Positions 12,291 to 24,300 of a stretch of DNA of 64,000 nucleotides are shown piece by piece; the first letter of the stretch is position 1, and the number at the start of each line of letters is the position of its first letter. Under the pieces are notes generated by a model. That model was not told where the DNA came from and made no database searches. It saw nothing but the letters and a program-made list of their open reading frames with translations. The DNA is taken from assembly GCA_020002185.1 (NCBI GenBank), contig JAHLWY010000201.1, positions 160,494 through 224,493 of the forward strand. The letters run 5' to 3'. The translations under genes and the position numbers were made by a program. This stretch comes from Paraescarpia echinospica (Eukaryota; Annelida; Polychaeta; Sabellida; Siboglinidae).

Positions 12291-13609
12291 CAATGGTGGT
12301 CATGTCGTCTCGATTACATGAGTTATATTGAGCCTATATATTATAGCATGTCATTGCGTGTATTGTCGCTAGTCACTTTAGTAGTCCTTTTACTGTTATC
12401 GTGTGTCTTTTAAATGTGAATGTATACATATATGTATTTTAATGTTTCTTCTCCGGTAACGGAGGTTGAGTAAACTAATAATAATAATTAGGACAACTTG
12501 CGTAGATAGGAGGGGGAGGGGGACCATCGATCCCGAGTGACTGTACCAGTTCCTATCCGAATGGCACACCGGACTGCGTTGAGCACGGAAATGGCTACTC
12601 TTCTTACAAAACCATAACGCTACGATATCAGTCTATAAAATGGGAAAGCATGGATCATATTATGCTGCCCCGCGGTATCTTGATAACCAAATTTCAAGCA
12701 GGTTCTATGCGTGAAATAAAGGAAGGTTCCCGGGCCAAACGACACCCAGCCTAGGTTCCTGCAAGGTGGTTTTCTGGCAAATGTATCAGGTATAAAATAT
12801 CGCTTCTCATAAACAACACTCCCAAATCAGTAAAAAGCAAAATACAAACCATATCAAACGCACGACGTAAAATGTTGTCATCATCCGGGTGACTCCTATG
12901 GTAGCGATCAAAGTTGATCTTAATAGGAGTCTCCCTGGCCCGTATTAGAAACACATTTTACCACGAACTAGACGATAGATGTCAGCATGTTACATATATA
13001 CCTAATTAATGCAATAGGCATTAAACTTCTCATTTTGTATTTTCAAATAAATAAATGGTTTCTCGATATGTATTACTTCATACTGCCATTGGTTTAGTCA
13101 TGTTTCTTTGTAAAATGCAATTTACGAGACTGAATAAACTAATATTGTATTGTATTGTAAAGCCGAGAGACCCCCTTCCAAATAAAACACCCTTTATTAA
13201 CAGCGAACAATATGTGGGCAAAATCAACAGCGTGGACCTTGCAAGCAACGATTTCCTATGTTCAATTTGTGTACGGAGCAATTTTGAAAGCGCTACCTCC
13301 GCATCAGGCACACACCTATACGCATACAGGCACGACATTTACATAGAGTCGGGCAGTCTAACAGACGCAATCTTCTAGGCCCAAACGACGAGGAATTGCA
13401 CAGATTGTCCCGGCACTTTCCTACAGAAACCTCGTGTTGGTAGCGTTACCCTGAGGGTGTGATTTGAGAAATTTTGAAATGGAAGTTTCAATTTATATAA
13501 TTTTATTAATCTTTAATTAATAGTTTTAACATAACTAACTTAATTCGTCCTATGTGTTATCTGTAGTTTCTTTTATTTGCAGTTTTTATGATAATTTTAT
13601 ATTGAACGT

Positions 13610-14445
13610 TTGATCGAACTGAGATTGTACAGTGCTTTGAGCATTTTATGGAAATTGCGCTCTACGAGTTATCTCACAAATGATGCCACTCAATCACTAG
13701 TCAACGGGCTTGTAACATCACGTCTAGACTATTGTAACGCTCTGCTCAGTGGACTGCACCAGACATCAATTAACAAGTTTCAACGTGTACAGAACACCGC
13801 GGCACGGATTGTAACCAGAACATCACGCTACAGCCACATCACACCTGTGTTGAACAATCTGCACTGGTTACCTGTTAACTATCGTGTGCAATTTAAAATC
13901 CTGATGCACACATATAAAGCCCTACATGGACAGGCTCCAGGATATATATCGGACATGCTGAAATTGTACCAACCAAGAAGAATGTTACGATCCATGGATT
14001 CAGTGACACTAGAAGTTCCAAGGGCTAGAACAGTTACATACGGCGACAGAAGATTTCAGTGTTCAGCAGCCAAGTTGTGGAATGCGCTACCGGTTCACAT
14101 TCGTGAAGCAAAAACACTGAACACTTTCAAGAAGCTGCTAAAAACACATTTGTTTCTAGCTGTTTTTGGTGCTTAACTCTTTCTAGTCAGTTTTTCTTAC
14201 ATTTTAAAACAATATATATATATATATTCATTTTATTATACCCAGTCTTCTAAAAAATATTTTTTTTATTTTTTTATCATGCTATCGTTTTTATGCTTTG
14301 TTTTTACTCTCTATGATTATTCTATTGATTGTGTACAGCGCTTTTGAGCAGGCTTTTATGTATGAAAAGAGCGCTTTATAAGTTCGGTATAATAAATACG
14401 AGTAAGAATTAGAATAATAAATATTATTATTATAATTAATTATTA
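13610..14445 (+). mobile_element. Non-LTR retrotransposon 3' end with RT C-terminal ORF (188 residues)
   Basis: The ORF at 13610-14176 has the conserved C-terminal region of CR1/L2-like RT proteins: LVTSRLDYCNALLSGL, then LQRVQNTAARIVTRTSR-type sequence, LHWLPVNYRVQFKI, and LWNALPVHIREA. The RT palm is missing, so the copy is 5'-truncated. The downstream stretch with AGAGCGCTTTATAA and an ATT-rich run to about 14445 is a typical 3' untranslated end and tail. Confidence 0.75.
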
Positions 14446-15328
14446 TTACGAGCTGTGCCACTTCCAAGGTACAAGCACTGGTAGCTACGGAGATTCTTCT
14501 GTTGACATTTTTTTGCCGCCGTGCCACCGTAACTTCAATAACGGTGGGCACATTCAAAGGGTCTAGGGACACGCCACTGCAGCTCAGGCATAGTGCGGCA
14601 ACATTTCAGGAGTCTAGGTGGGCACGTGCCCCCAGGCTCCTCTGATCCGCCTATTGACCAGACCAGTACATGGAAACTGAGGAAGGAACAACCTCAGGTG
14701 AGGAAGACGTCAATGAGATGATGAATTAATTGAAAGAAAAATTCTAGAAAGCAGATGTCCAAGAAAACATTATCAAACTATTGAGCACGATACCATAAAA
14801 ATGAGCATCCGGAAATCATAAATTCGTCTCGTTCATATTCCATTGCACGCATTGCAAATCATGTAATAAACAACAACCAAGAACGTCCTAAAATCCAAAT
14901 CGTGTACAATCCCGCCTCATAAACATACGATATTGACAGAAGGATTCTACGTGATGATACACCGGATGATGCCTGAAAAACGTTTTGTTTCATCACGCTT
15001 GATGGTGAACGAGTTTACAAGCAGAAACAACCAAACTTTGAAGAATGAAAGATGTACACCAACATTTTAGGAATGCAATGCAACATTCAAATAAATGTAC
15101 CACACACCCAAAATGGAATGTTCTGGCTGTATCATCGGAAACACCATAAATTTATGTGTACCTCTCAAGTATGTTACAATTTTGCACCGATGCCATTGAC
15201 GTCACTGTAAACGTAAATGTCTTTTTACATTATGCTCATAAGTCCATACCGCCAAAATGTACCTTCACGTCTGATCCATCACGACCTATTACATATATGA
15301 ACATGAATTACAATTACAAATATCATCA

Positions 15329-15810
15329 TTGAAATACAACTTCCAGCACATATATTTCACCACAACTCGCATACCATTCCCATTCGAAGTAAATTCACGA
15401 CTGAATAAAATTACCTCAATTTACACGTTACATGGCATCTTCTCTCGTCCAGGAAATGTCACACTAGCGTACAAACATACTTTTCATACGTTCACACTAC
15501 ACGACACTGGAAATACGGGAGTGTGTCGGGAAATGTTATCTATGAGATTTGGCCTTACCTTGAAAACTGTCCACTTCCTAGTCAGAGGTGGTCAAGTGTC
15601 CAATTATTCTTCGTTGATCACTCTAGACAGGGACGCGTGACGCCCTCACAGATGATGCTGTCCTTAGTGGCGCGAGTTTTCCATACATCTTATCGTTCAG
15701 TCTCTAGTGAAAGCCACCATTCTTCAAAACCCTCTTGCCCTAAAACACACAACGACAAGAACGAATATGAAGTTGGGTTAGCTTCATCACACATCAATAT
15801 GGCATCCTAA
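15329..15810 (+). other. Two overlapping unrecognised ORFs inside the duplicated block
   Basis: ORFs 15329-15640 (103 residues) and 15523-15810 (95 residues) overlap in different frames. Neither has a motif I recognise. They persist in the inverted copy, but that reflects the recent duplication, not selection. Broken reading frames extend upstream to about 14.7 kb, which suggests an old coding region of some mobile element. Confidence 0.3.
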
Positions 15811-15827
15811 CGCAATATATCAAGATA

Positions 15828-16013
15828 CAGTGGAACCTCACTATTAAGGTCACCTTTGGTACTGGACAAAAGTGACTTGAACAGCGAGGTGATCATATTA
15901 ACATAACCGATTTCCTATACTTTCCGTTTACGAAAATAATTTGAAACTGCCCTGGTGACCTTAATTGCGATGTGACTGTAGTACCGAGGTGACAGTAATG
16001 CGAGGTTCAACTG
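15828..16013. mobile_element. pogo/Tc1-type MITE (about 186 bp)
   Basis: The left end CAGTGGAACCTCACTATTAA and the right end, read on the minus strand as CAGTTGAACCTCGCATTACT, form imperfect inverted repeats of the CAGT-GAACCTC type seen in pogo-like MITEs. A TA precedes the left end; the right flank is CA, so the target duplication is degraded. Related pieces occur at 20105-20193 and 43000-43115. Confidence 0.55.
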
Positions 16014-16194
16014 CACATTGTTGGCGACCGTTGCTGAGAGAAAGGCCTCATGTGATGCGGTTGTTAATTGGACACTGGCTGGAGAGCTGACAGACAACAC
16101 ACTGGCATTAGATGTCGTGTTAGGCCTGGTCATTGGCCAAAAGGAGTCAAGACTTTCTGTCACTAGTAAACAAATATTTTATAGCACAGTATGC

Positions 16195-16366
16195 ATAAAT
16201 ATCCACCACTGTATACAGCCAGGTACTCACTCTAAAAGCTGAGTGAACTGGAGCAACGCAGACTGAACGAACTTGCTCATGATTCGACCCGGCAGCACAG
16301 GATTCGAACCCGGGTTCTTTCAGTCGACTGTACGGATGTCTATGCACTGTACCACTGCGCTCCATT
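16195..16366 (-). mobile_element. tRNA-derived SINE copy
   Basis: On the minus strand the copy starts TGGAGCGCAGTGGTACAGTG (A-box-like) and carries CCCGGGTTCGAATCC (B box). It is followed by a family-specific body ending near GCTGTATACAGTGGTGG. Four more copies exist in the window (23225, 24955, 54210, 58190). Confidence 0.65.
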
Positions 16367-19300
16367 ACGGGCTGACAATTGCATTTTACAACTATTGCAA
16401 GATCGGTTTTAAGCTTCCTTCGTCCGTCCGTCTGAGACCGCAGCGGTGCGTCCCATTCTCGTTGGAAATGCCAGACGCCGAAACAGCTAAAGCATCTTAT
16501 ATTAAAATACCAATCACGTGACTTGTGTTATTTTCCACCGCAGGTGAATCAGTTAATAATCGGCGTCTGTGTAGCCTGACTCTTCCAAACGTTTGATGCT
16601 GCATTCTGCACAGTGGTGTGTGTTGAAAATACGTCGTGCACCGTAGCCCAAATATATAATCAGCGTTGTTCTTGGACAGCGTAATTGTTTGCGTTGTTGC
16701 CATACAGCACTTGGTTGTCTGAATCTCACTACTCGTGTAGCTATAGTATCTAAAGCAAGCGTAACAGGGCGTGGCAATGTGTCGTAATGCATTGAGACTT
16801 ACGTTTAACGCGAACTGGCTTGGATACATTTGACATTCGTTAATTAAACAATTACTGCTGACAACATTCGTATCACGTAGAATAAATAAATTTGAACAAT
16901 CTATAGTTTACAAAGCAGACATACGCTAGGCAAAGACATACGCTCAATCTCATCATACTCGAAATGCGACAATCGTTGTCAAGTTGAATTTACGTAGCGC
17001 ATCTAGACCAATCTTTCACGTCAATATTTATTTATTAAGCGCGAGTCATACTTTGACATCTATATCGCAGGGCACAATATAGAATAGATAAACTTACTTG
17101 TGTGTAGAGCACACTGCGACGTTAGACAGGAGGCGTCGATATACGAATTGTGAGTGACTGCATAGATACGGACTGTCTGTAGCTTAGAGCGTGATATCTG
17201 GTCGATGTCAGTATTAGCAGTGCCGACACATGGGTTCACTTACTGTGGGTTGGGGTGTGGCGTGCAGCGGTGCGTGAAGGCGGGTGTTACGCAACGCCGT
17301 GCGTTGGAACACAGATGCAACAATTCGTGAATGTCAACGCAGTGACATACGACGATTGCATCTTGGTTGATGCTCACAAAACCTTCTACTGCAGCCACCT
17401 TGAGGCACCAGAAACCTCCAAATGTTCTCCCTTGTCAAAATATTATGGGGCCAAACATATCAAGCCCATCCATGCAAAAGATTTGGGGACCCCGGTTCCG
17501 ATGCCTACATTTAAGAGGCATCAAAGAACCGATCTGGATAAGAAAAAACAAAGACAGCACGAATCGAGATGAAGGCCAATACCGACTCTCACATATCTAC
17601 GAAGGTGTCCAAGGCATGGCCAATGGGCCCACAGCAGTGACACGTCTGCACATAATGACAGCTGTATGGCCTTCTTGTGGTGTTGATTCAACCAGGCACT
17701 TAGCCATAGACTCGTTTCCCGTTATTTGACTTATTCTTCATATACCGTGATCGTTTGTTGGACTGTAATGTGATTTTATTTTCCCAATAACAAAGTAAAA
17801 CCAGTGTTTGCATTGTCATAGAAACGGGGCTTGTACCAAGAGTGAAAGCGAGGGCAGGTGTCAGTCAGGAACATCTGGGACCGTGTCACTAAAATAATGA
17901 GCACATTAGAAAAAAAAACAGAATTAAACAGAATCCGTTATTAAATTTAAGGAGTTTTTAAAATGCTGCATCATCGAGGTTCCTATTGCAGTGACCCGGT
18001 GGCGCATCCTGGTGTTGAAAGTGTTCAGCATACAAGTTAATTGTTAAGGAGCAAAGTCTGGCTCATGTGCTGATAAGACTGTTGGTAAAATGGTCCCGTT
18101 TGGATTGTTCACGTAGACGCACAACTTCAACATCATATCATTGCAACATTGTGCCGTCAGATCAATAAGATTGGTCTTAGAGGTTTCCTCACGGTGATTC
18201 GTGGTCTGACAGTGCAATGACCCTACACCTAAACATACATTGGTGGAAACACTATCTTGAATCTATCGCTCTCTCTCGCTCTCTCTCTCGCTCTCTCTCT
18301 CTGTTTCAGTTCTGATAGAGCTTTACATGCAAAAGTAACAGTGCAGTGGACTGGAGCTCCTAGATTGGATTGTGAATTATCTCAAGAAGGATCATATATA
18401 TATTAGACAATAATGTATCTTTAAAAATATGCAGTATTTTTTCTATTCATAAAGGCATCATGCCTTCTTATTGATCACCACAATGCAATTACAAAACACA
18501 TTAGAACAAACAAACATTAACAACAACTGGTTTTATTAGATAACAAATTACTACAGTAATAGTTACTGTATACGAAACTAATTCTTATGGTTCATTTTCC
18601 ATATAACTGTATAATTAATACCCATAGCAGTAAGAGCAATCACCGATTAACAAAATACCAGTACAATAACCTATTATATGACATAATACTACTAAATAAT
18701 CATATAGCGAGAATTCAAACCTGTCATACTAGGTTCATGAAAAGAAATGTACGTCCCAATACGTTTATAAATGTTACGAGGTGTTCGCATACGTTTATGA
18801 AAGTCCCAAAACACAAACAGCATCAGGCGGCTATTCTTTGTCCTATGGAAGCCATTTTGGATCAATCAAAATCTCATGTCCCACACCACATATTGATTGG
18901 GTGGGTGGGTGGTGGTTTGAATCAATACAATATTTTTGACTTTGTGAACTTATATAAGACCATCCCTAATACCACTGATTTTTACGCAAGGAATAATATC
19001 AGCCCACTAATTATGCAATCATAGCGTGTACAAATGACATAAGTGTATCCCAAATCAGGTCCAAAATAGCCTCTTGTAGAAATTATTGGTTTCTCTGTTC
19101 GTGAGTCAAGTTTGAACCAGAAGTATACTGCATTTTGTCCAACAGATCTTGATGCAAATTTGAATCACAATTGCAGGTGATCTGGATAGGCACTGTGTAG
19201 AGAAGACTGGCTGTGTGGGGCTGGTCTAGAGGTCCTCCACTCGGGCCTTTGCTAGTTGTGAACAACCTCTGTTGACAGAAACGAAGACATCGTCTTAATT

Positions 19301-19470
19301 CACCTATCCATCATATCACCTGTTGCCTGTTGTCAAATTCTTAGGGGCTGAGCTGATTTACAGACAAATTCAGTGGCGCGAAAGCAACGCCAATCATGGG
19401 CTTCGTCTTCGACGCTGGCAATTTATGACACCGTCTGTCAGGTGTCTGAGTGTTTGTTTAATGACCGAAT
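16367..19470. other. No recognisable gene
   Basis: ORFs up to 145 residues (18587-19024) and 105 residues (17255-17572) have no motif I recognise and no splice or codon evidence. A CTCTCTCG/CTCTCT microsatellite lies at about 18262-18302. The region is downstream of the RAD50 3' end. Confidence 0.4.
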
Positions 19471-19595
19471 AGGTCCACTACTATAGTAGTATAACAGGTC
19501 CACTATTATAGTAGTATAATAGGTCCACTACTATAGTAGTATAATAGGTCCACTACTATAGTAGTATAACAGGTCCACTATTATAGTAGCATAAT
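19471..19595. repeat. 25-bp tandem array with a palindromic core, 5 units
   Basis: Units start at 19471, 19496, 19521, 19546 and 19571. The core ACTACTATAGTAGT is a perfect palindrome in three units and has a single change (ACTATTATAGTAGT) in the others. Confidence 0.9.
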
Positions 19596-20104
19596 AGGAG
19601 TACCAAAGGTGTCTTGATTGTGAATGATAACACAATATGTGTTCTAAATTGTTCATAAAACTACATTATCACATTATTTTACTGGAGTGATTGGATGATA
19701 ATAGGTTATCCAAAATATCCCGTGGCACTCCGGGTGGATAATATAAAACTTAATCAGAGTTTGAATTGTTGACACTGTTTGCATTCACAACAACGCCTGT
19801 TCGATCATAATCATCAAACACAAAAAGAAGAATCAGCCAAATAATATATTGTACCAAGAATAACGCTTAGTGGCTTAATTTATAGCAAAAACCCACAACG
19901 CTATCAGTAACATCAATATGCAAACATTTTGTGGAGCGTGGCGAATGTGTATGACTACATGAGTGCGTGCGTATCTAAATGTTAATTGTAAACAAAGTTC
20001 CTCCATAAGAAATAACATAACGTAGATCACATTGCTGCTAGAATGGCATGTGTATATATAGGGCCAGCTTGTAGCGATGTTCCAAATTCCTGTGATAGTT
20101 CAGT

Positions 20105-20193
20105 CCACAATTCAGTATTAAGGTCACCTCTCTATTAAGGTCACTTTGGTCCAGTCCCGTGGGTGACCGTAATACAGAGGCTCCACTGTACTA
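20105..20193. mobile_element. pogo-type MITE fragment
   Basis: Ends in GGCTCCACTGTA and contains two copies of ATTAAGGTCAC, matching the ends of the element at 15828-16013. Only part of the element is present. Confidence 0.4.
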
Positions 20194-20616
20194 ACAAAAA
20201 TGCCAATCCTCTGGATAACGTTATACACACACACACAAAGACACAGGTGATGATTTACCAAAATATTCATACCCGGGACTTGTTTCATGAGAATATTCTT
20301 AATGCTGAGATGACTGTGTTAGTAAATTACGTATTTTTGAAAATGAGCAGGAGTTTATGCAAACATGTGACGCTAAGTAATTGTGTAACTATAAGAACGC
20401 TTCATGAAACCAGTCCCAAGTATTTGGCAAATATTGCATAATTTGAATATTTGACTGCAATGTTACGCTTGCTTTCTGCAATTGTTCCATGTAAACAATC
20501 CATCGGTCAATGGTGGATGGTTAACATAAATTAATATAGAAAACATGCATAATATTGAGAACAATTCTGACGCACCATGCCAAAATGAGACGCTTCTAAA
20601 AAAATATATGTTGCTT

Positions 20617-20622
20617 TTTATT
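20617..20622 (-). terminator. Candidate RAD50 poly(A) signal (AATAAA)
   Basis: First minus-strand AATAAA that I found downstream of the RAD50 stop, about 680 nt away. This is positional evidence only. Confidence 0.25.
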
Positions 20623-21301
20623 GCATATTCGAATAAAGCGCATCGAAGGGGAGACAATGATATCTCACTCTTACTTATATTCACACTAATTAAAAAGATT
20701 CAACAATTTGAAAGTAAAAAATGCTAAAAGTATTGTTTCGAGAAAAAGAGCTTCAATGTTTGTTGACTGTGATTTTCACCGCTGGCCCTGGTTTTCACAT
20801 AATCAGTTGTAGTTTGAAACATTGTCAGCAATTAAAACAAAATGTGTTAGGTGTCACAATGCATCAAAATAAACACATTTCGGTAGCATCTATATGATTT
20901 ACACAACTAACACATATAAAATATTCTATTCCAGATCGTTTCACGATGGAAACTCATTAAAAAAAATACGTTTGATAGAGTAGTATTTTGGTAGCTCATA
21001 GACTGTCAGCAAGAAGCATCCCATTTCGGTGGGTCACAATTGGCTAAAGCTAGTACAAACTGTTAATAAGTTCGAACACTTACCAATGGTAATTTCGAAA
21101 AAATAAAAGCGTTACTGAAGATGGGAAGCATTTACGAGGAAACATTTAATACTTACGTCTGACACAAAACATTTTAGCCAGGCTTTTATGTAATATGTTT
21201 TTAATGTAGTGGCCTAAATTTGCATAATATTGCCATCTGGGGATTGTAGTCTGGCAACAATTATGTTAAATGTATAACTTCAGCACAGTGTCTGTGTGTT
21301 C

Positions 21302-24300
21302 TTACTTAGCATTCTTTGAAACTTTGTAGAAGTATTCAACGTAGTCACTTTTCCCCAGCAGCTCGACGAAGTCCTCATCGTGGGTTATAACAACTAACTG
21401 GAAGTTGCACTGAGCTGACCGGAATTTGATGATTCTGGAGACAGAGTATCTCATAATAATCAAGCTGGTGTATAGGTTAAAGTTTCCCTCTTTGACAGCT
21501 TGAACCTTGAGCACCTAATTTCAGGGATTAATCTACGACCTCTAGAACAGGACGCGCTCCCTATATCTTTTCAAAATACCCCATATATGTCAAGACACTT
21601 TTATGGGGTAAGTCGGTTCATTCCTTAACGGTTCTGAAGTTAAAAAGTAATGTGCATGTAATATGTAAAATATAATGTGGGCGTAATATGTAAAACGTAA
21701 CCTAACAATTGCAGGAACCGTGCTTGCGGTAAAAACTTTGGGAAAACAGCTTATGCATCATAGACTTGGCATCATGGAGTATACGCAGACACGACAATGC
21801 TGATGTCTACCCTCATGCCAATAGCATAGCAATGTGAATATTATTTGACAGTTCTACACTGTCACGACTAGGGACTATCGTGACGTGAACTTTACATTCT
21901 CTCCGACCTTCGTCATTTGGTGTTGATGTAACGATGCTCTGTGCTTTCAAACTTTTTGTAAATTTATTTTAACGACTGTCTTCTACCAGGGCATCCCGTC
22001 GGTTGACAGGCATGTTTGGTAGTAATAATAAGGTAACTTCTTTTGCACCTAAATTCTCAAACCAAGCTCTGAGGCGCGTCAAGATAAAAAGGTTAGTCTA
22101 TGCAGGTCAGTTTTTAAATGATGGTGAAATTGTGTAATACATTAAAGCTGATCTAACACGAAGAGGGAGCATATTCCAAAGAGTTGGTGCAACAACAGAA
22201 AATGCCCTGGTTCCAATATAAGTATTGACTTTAGAAACAAAAAGTAAATCAGTAGTTGATGATTGAAGCTGGATAGGTTTTCTTACAGGAGTAAGCAAAG
22301 AATGTAAATATGCTGGTTGCTTACGTGAAACAAAAAGTAAATCAGAAGTTAATGATTGAAGCTGGATAGGTTTACTTACAGGAGTAAGCAAAGAATGTAA
22401 ATATGCTGGTTGCTTACGTGAATGTGCCTGGTAGATAACAGTATAGGTCATAAACTGATACAATATCGGACAGGAAGCTAGTGGATATTACGATCCTGAC
22501 AGCCATCATGTTACTTTTTTGAAAACGGCCTTTTTAAAATAAAACAACCGTGAGTGTAAACAATTCAACAAAAATAAAACAACCGTGAGTGTAAACAATT
22601 CAACAAAAATAAAACAACCGTGAGTGTAAACAATTCAACAAAAATAAAACAACCGTGAGTGTAAACAATTCAACAAAAATAAAACAACCGTGAGTGTAAA
22701 CAATTCAACAAAAATACATCACAATTTTACAAAATCATGAAAGGTTTTTGAAAAATAAAACAAGCAACTTGATGGATTTCATTGAGTGTGTGTGGAACGA
22801 CTACACACCAATTTTGAGTAATCTAAGTGCAGTAGTCGCTGAGATATTTGAAAGGAAAAATTCACTTAAATACTGTTACCTGGACATTCGATCTCTGAAA
22901 GTTTTAGCTCTGTTGATAAAGTAATGATGAAATTATAAAATAACATGCGTTTGGACTAAAGTCTTAACATCATCTACTCAAAAGGAGGTGTACACTAATT
23001 TGGGCATGTACACTTAACAGAACGAATATGTACTTACTGGACGAGGGCTAGAGCCAGGCTCTCGATATTCTCACGGTCAAGATTTGTAGTCGGCTCATCA
23101 AGGGCGAGAATTCCGCAGTTGAGACAGAACGTCTCGGCCAGAGCCAATCGGATGATGAGAGAAGACAAAACCTGCCAAAGAACACTCAAGAACTAACAAC
23201 ATGATGACGGCTACCAATCAGTTGGGACAGTTCATGTAAGTTCTTATATAGCGCACTTTACACTTTACTCCCTGGCAGACCTGTTCAATAGATCACCATC
23301 TCAACTTCTCTGGGAAGCATTCAGTCATTCAGCCAAAATGTGCAGACTATTCGTACATCAATATCCACTACTGTCTGTAGCCAGGTACTCATTCATACAG
23401 CTGATTGAACAAACTTGCCCTAGGTTTGATACGGCAGCACAGGATTTGAACCAGGTTCTCTCAAATGAGAGCATGTAGCTTGGAACACTCGTAGAAAACA
23501 AGCAGTGTTGTGCAAGTTAATAATAATATTTATTTGATGTAGCGCATATCTATTAATGCCCACATCGCTGTGTATAATCTTTTTAATCACACTGTACACT
23601 TAACCATTTCAGTACTACAGCCCTGACCCGCTGCGACCACTGAATACTACTCCCAGTGAATATGTAAGATAATGGATTACCTCACTTCAAGTCAAGATTT
23701 GAGCAACAAAAATGCATTTTATTAATAGGAAAGTTACATATTTTCAGAAAGTATAATAATCAGCGAATAAAATGAGCCATATCATTTTACATTCCTTCAT
23801 CAGGGTAACCAGCAATCCAAGACAATGTGTCTGCAGTTGCTGAACTCAGTTGTATATTAAGTTCGCCGACATCATTATTATGTCAATCGTCAACATCCGA
23901 CAAAGATTCTTTGCTAAAACTATCAAATAATCTGTCCAAAACATACAGTAAATCGCTAGTTTAAGTAATGCCGTCCGCCATTGTGGCCACCGCAGATTGT
24001 GTTAATCCATCATTAAAAACCGCGTAAATCACCGTAAACTATTATTGAGCGATAATAAACGATGACCACTGCTGAATAGCTAATTTATTCACCTTGACAA
24101 CCGCACACAACAAGTAGCTCCACGTTATGGGTAATTATGAGTAAAAACGATTTCAATAGCAGACATTGTCAATGCCGAATAACCAGCCTGTCGTATTGAA
24201 GCATCACAGACAGTGCGGCTGGAAATCCTGTCTGTCGTACTGAAATGGTTAATAGAACGAATGCTGTACATGCATATGTACACACATATGCTAGATTGAT

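Larger units (their letters stand above)
11748..16170 (+). repeat. 4.42-kb duplicated block, copy 1 (inverted partner at 35405-39825)
   Basis: Every ORF in this block reappears in reverse orientation at 35.4-39.8 kb with only scattered differences. For example, the 188-residue RT ORF differs at two residues. Shared sequence starts at GAATGGATCCTG (11748) and stops at CACTAGTAAA (16170). The ends show no terminal inverted repeats or target duplication, so this is a segmental duplication of mixed mobile-element debris rather than one intact element. The spacer between copies is 19.2 kb and contains all RAD50 exons present in the window. Confidence 0.9.
19596..21301. other. RAD50 3' flank, no gene seen
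   Basis: Contains a pogo-type MITE piece and a candidate minus-strand poly(A) signal, listed separately. Short ORFs (20163-20441, 20463-20684) carry no recognisable motif. Confidence 0.4.

Noticed and set aside
18587..19024. 145-residue ORF as a gene
   Set aside because: AT-rich, no recognisable motif, no splice or promoter evidence.
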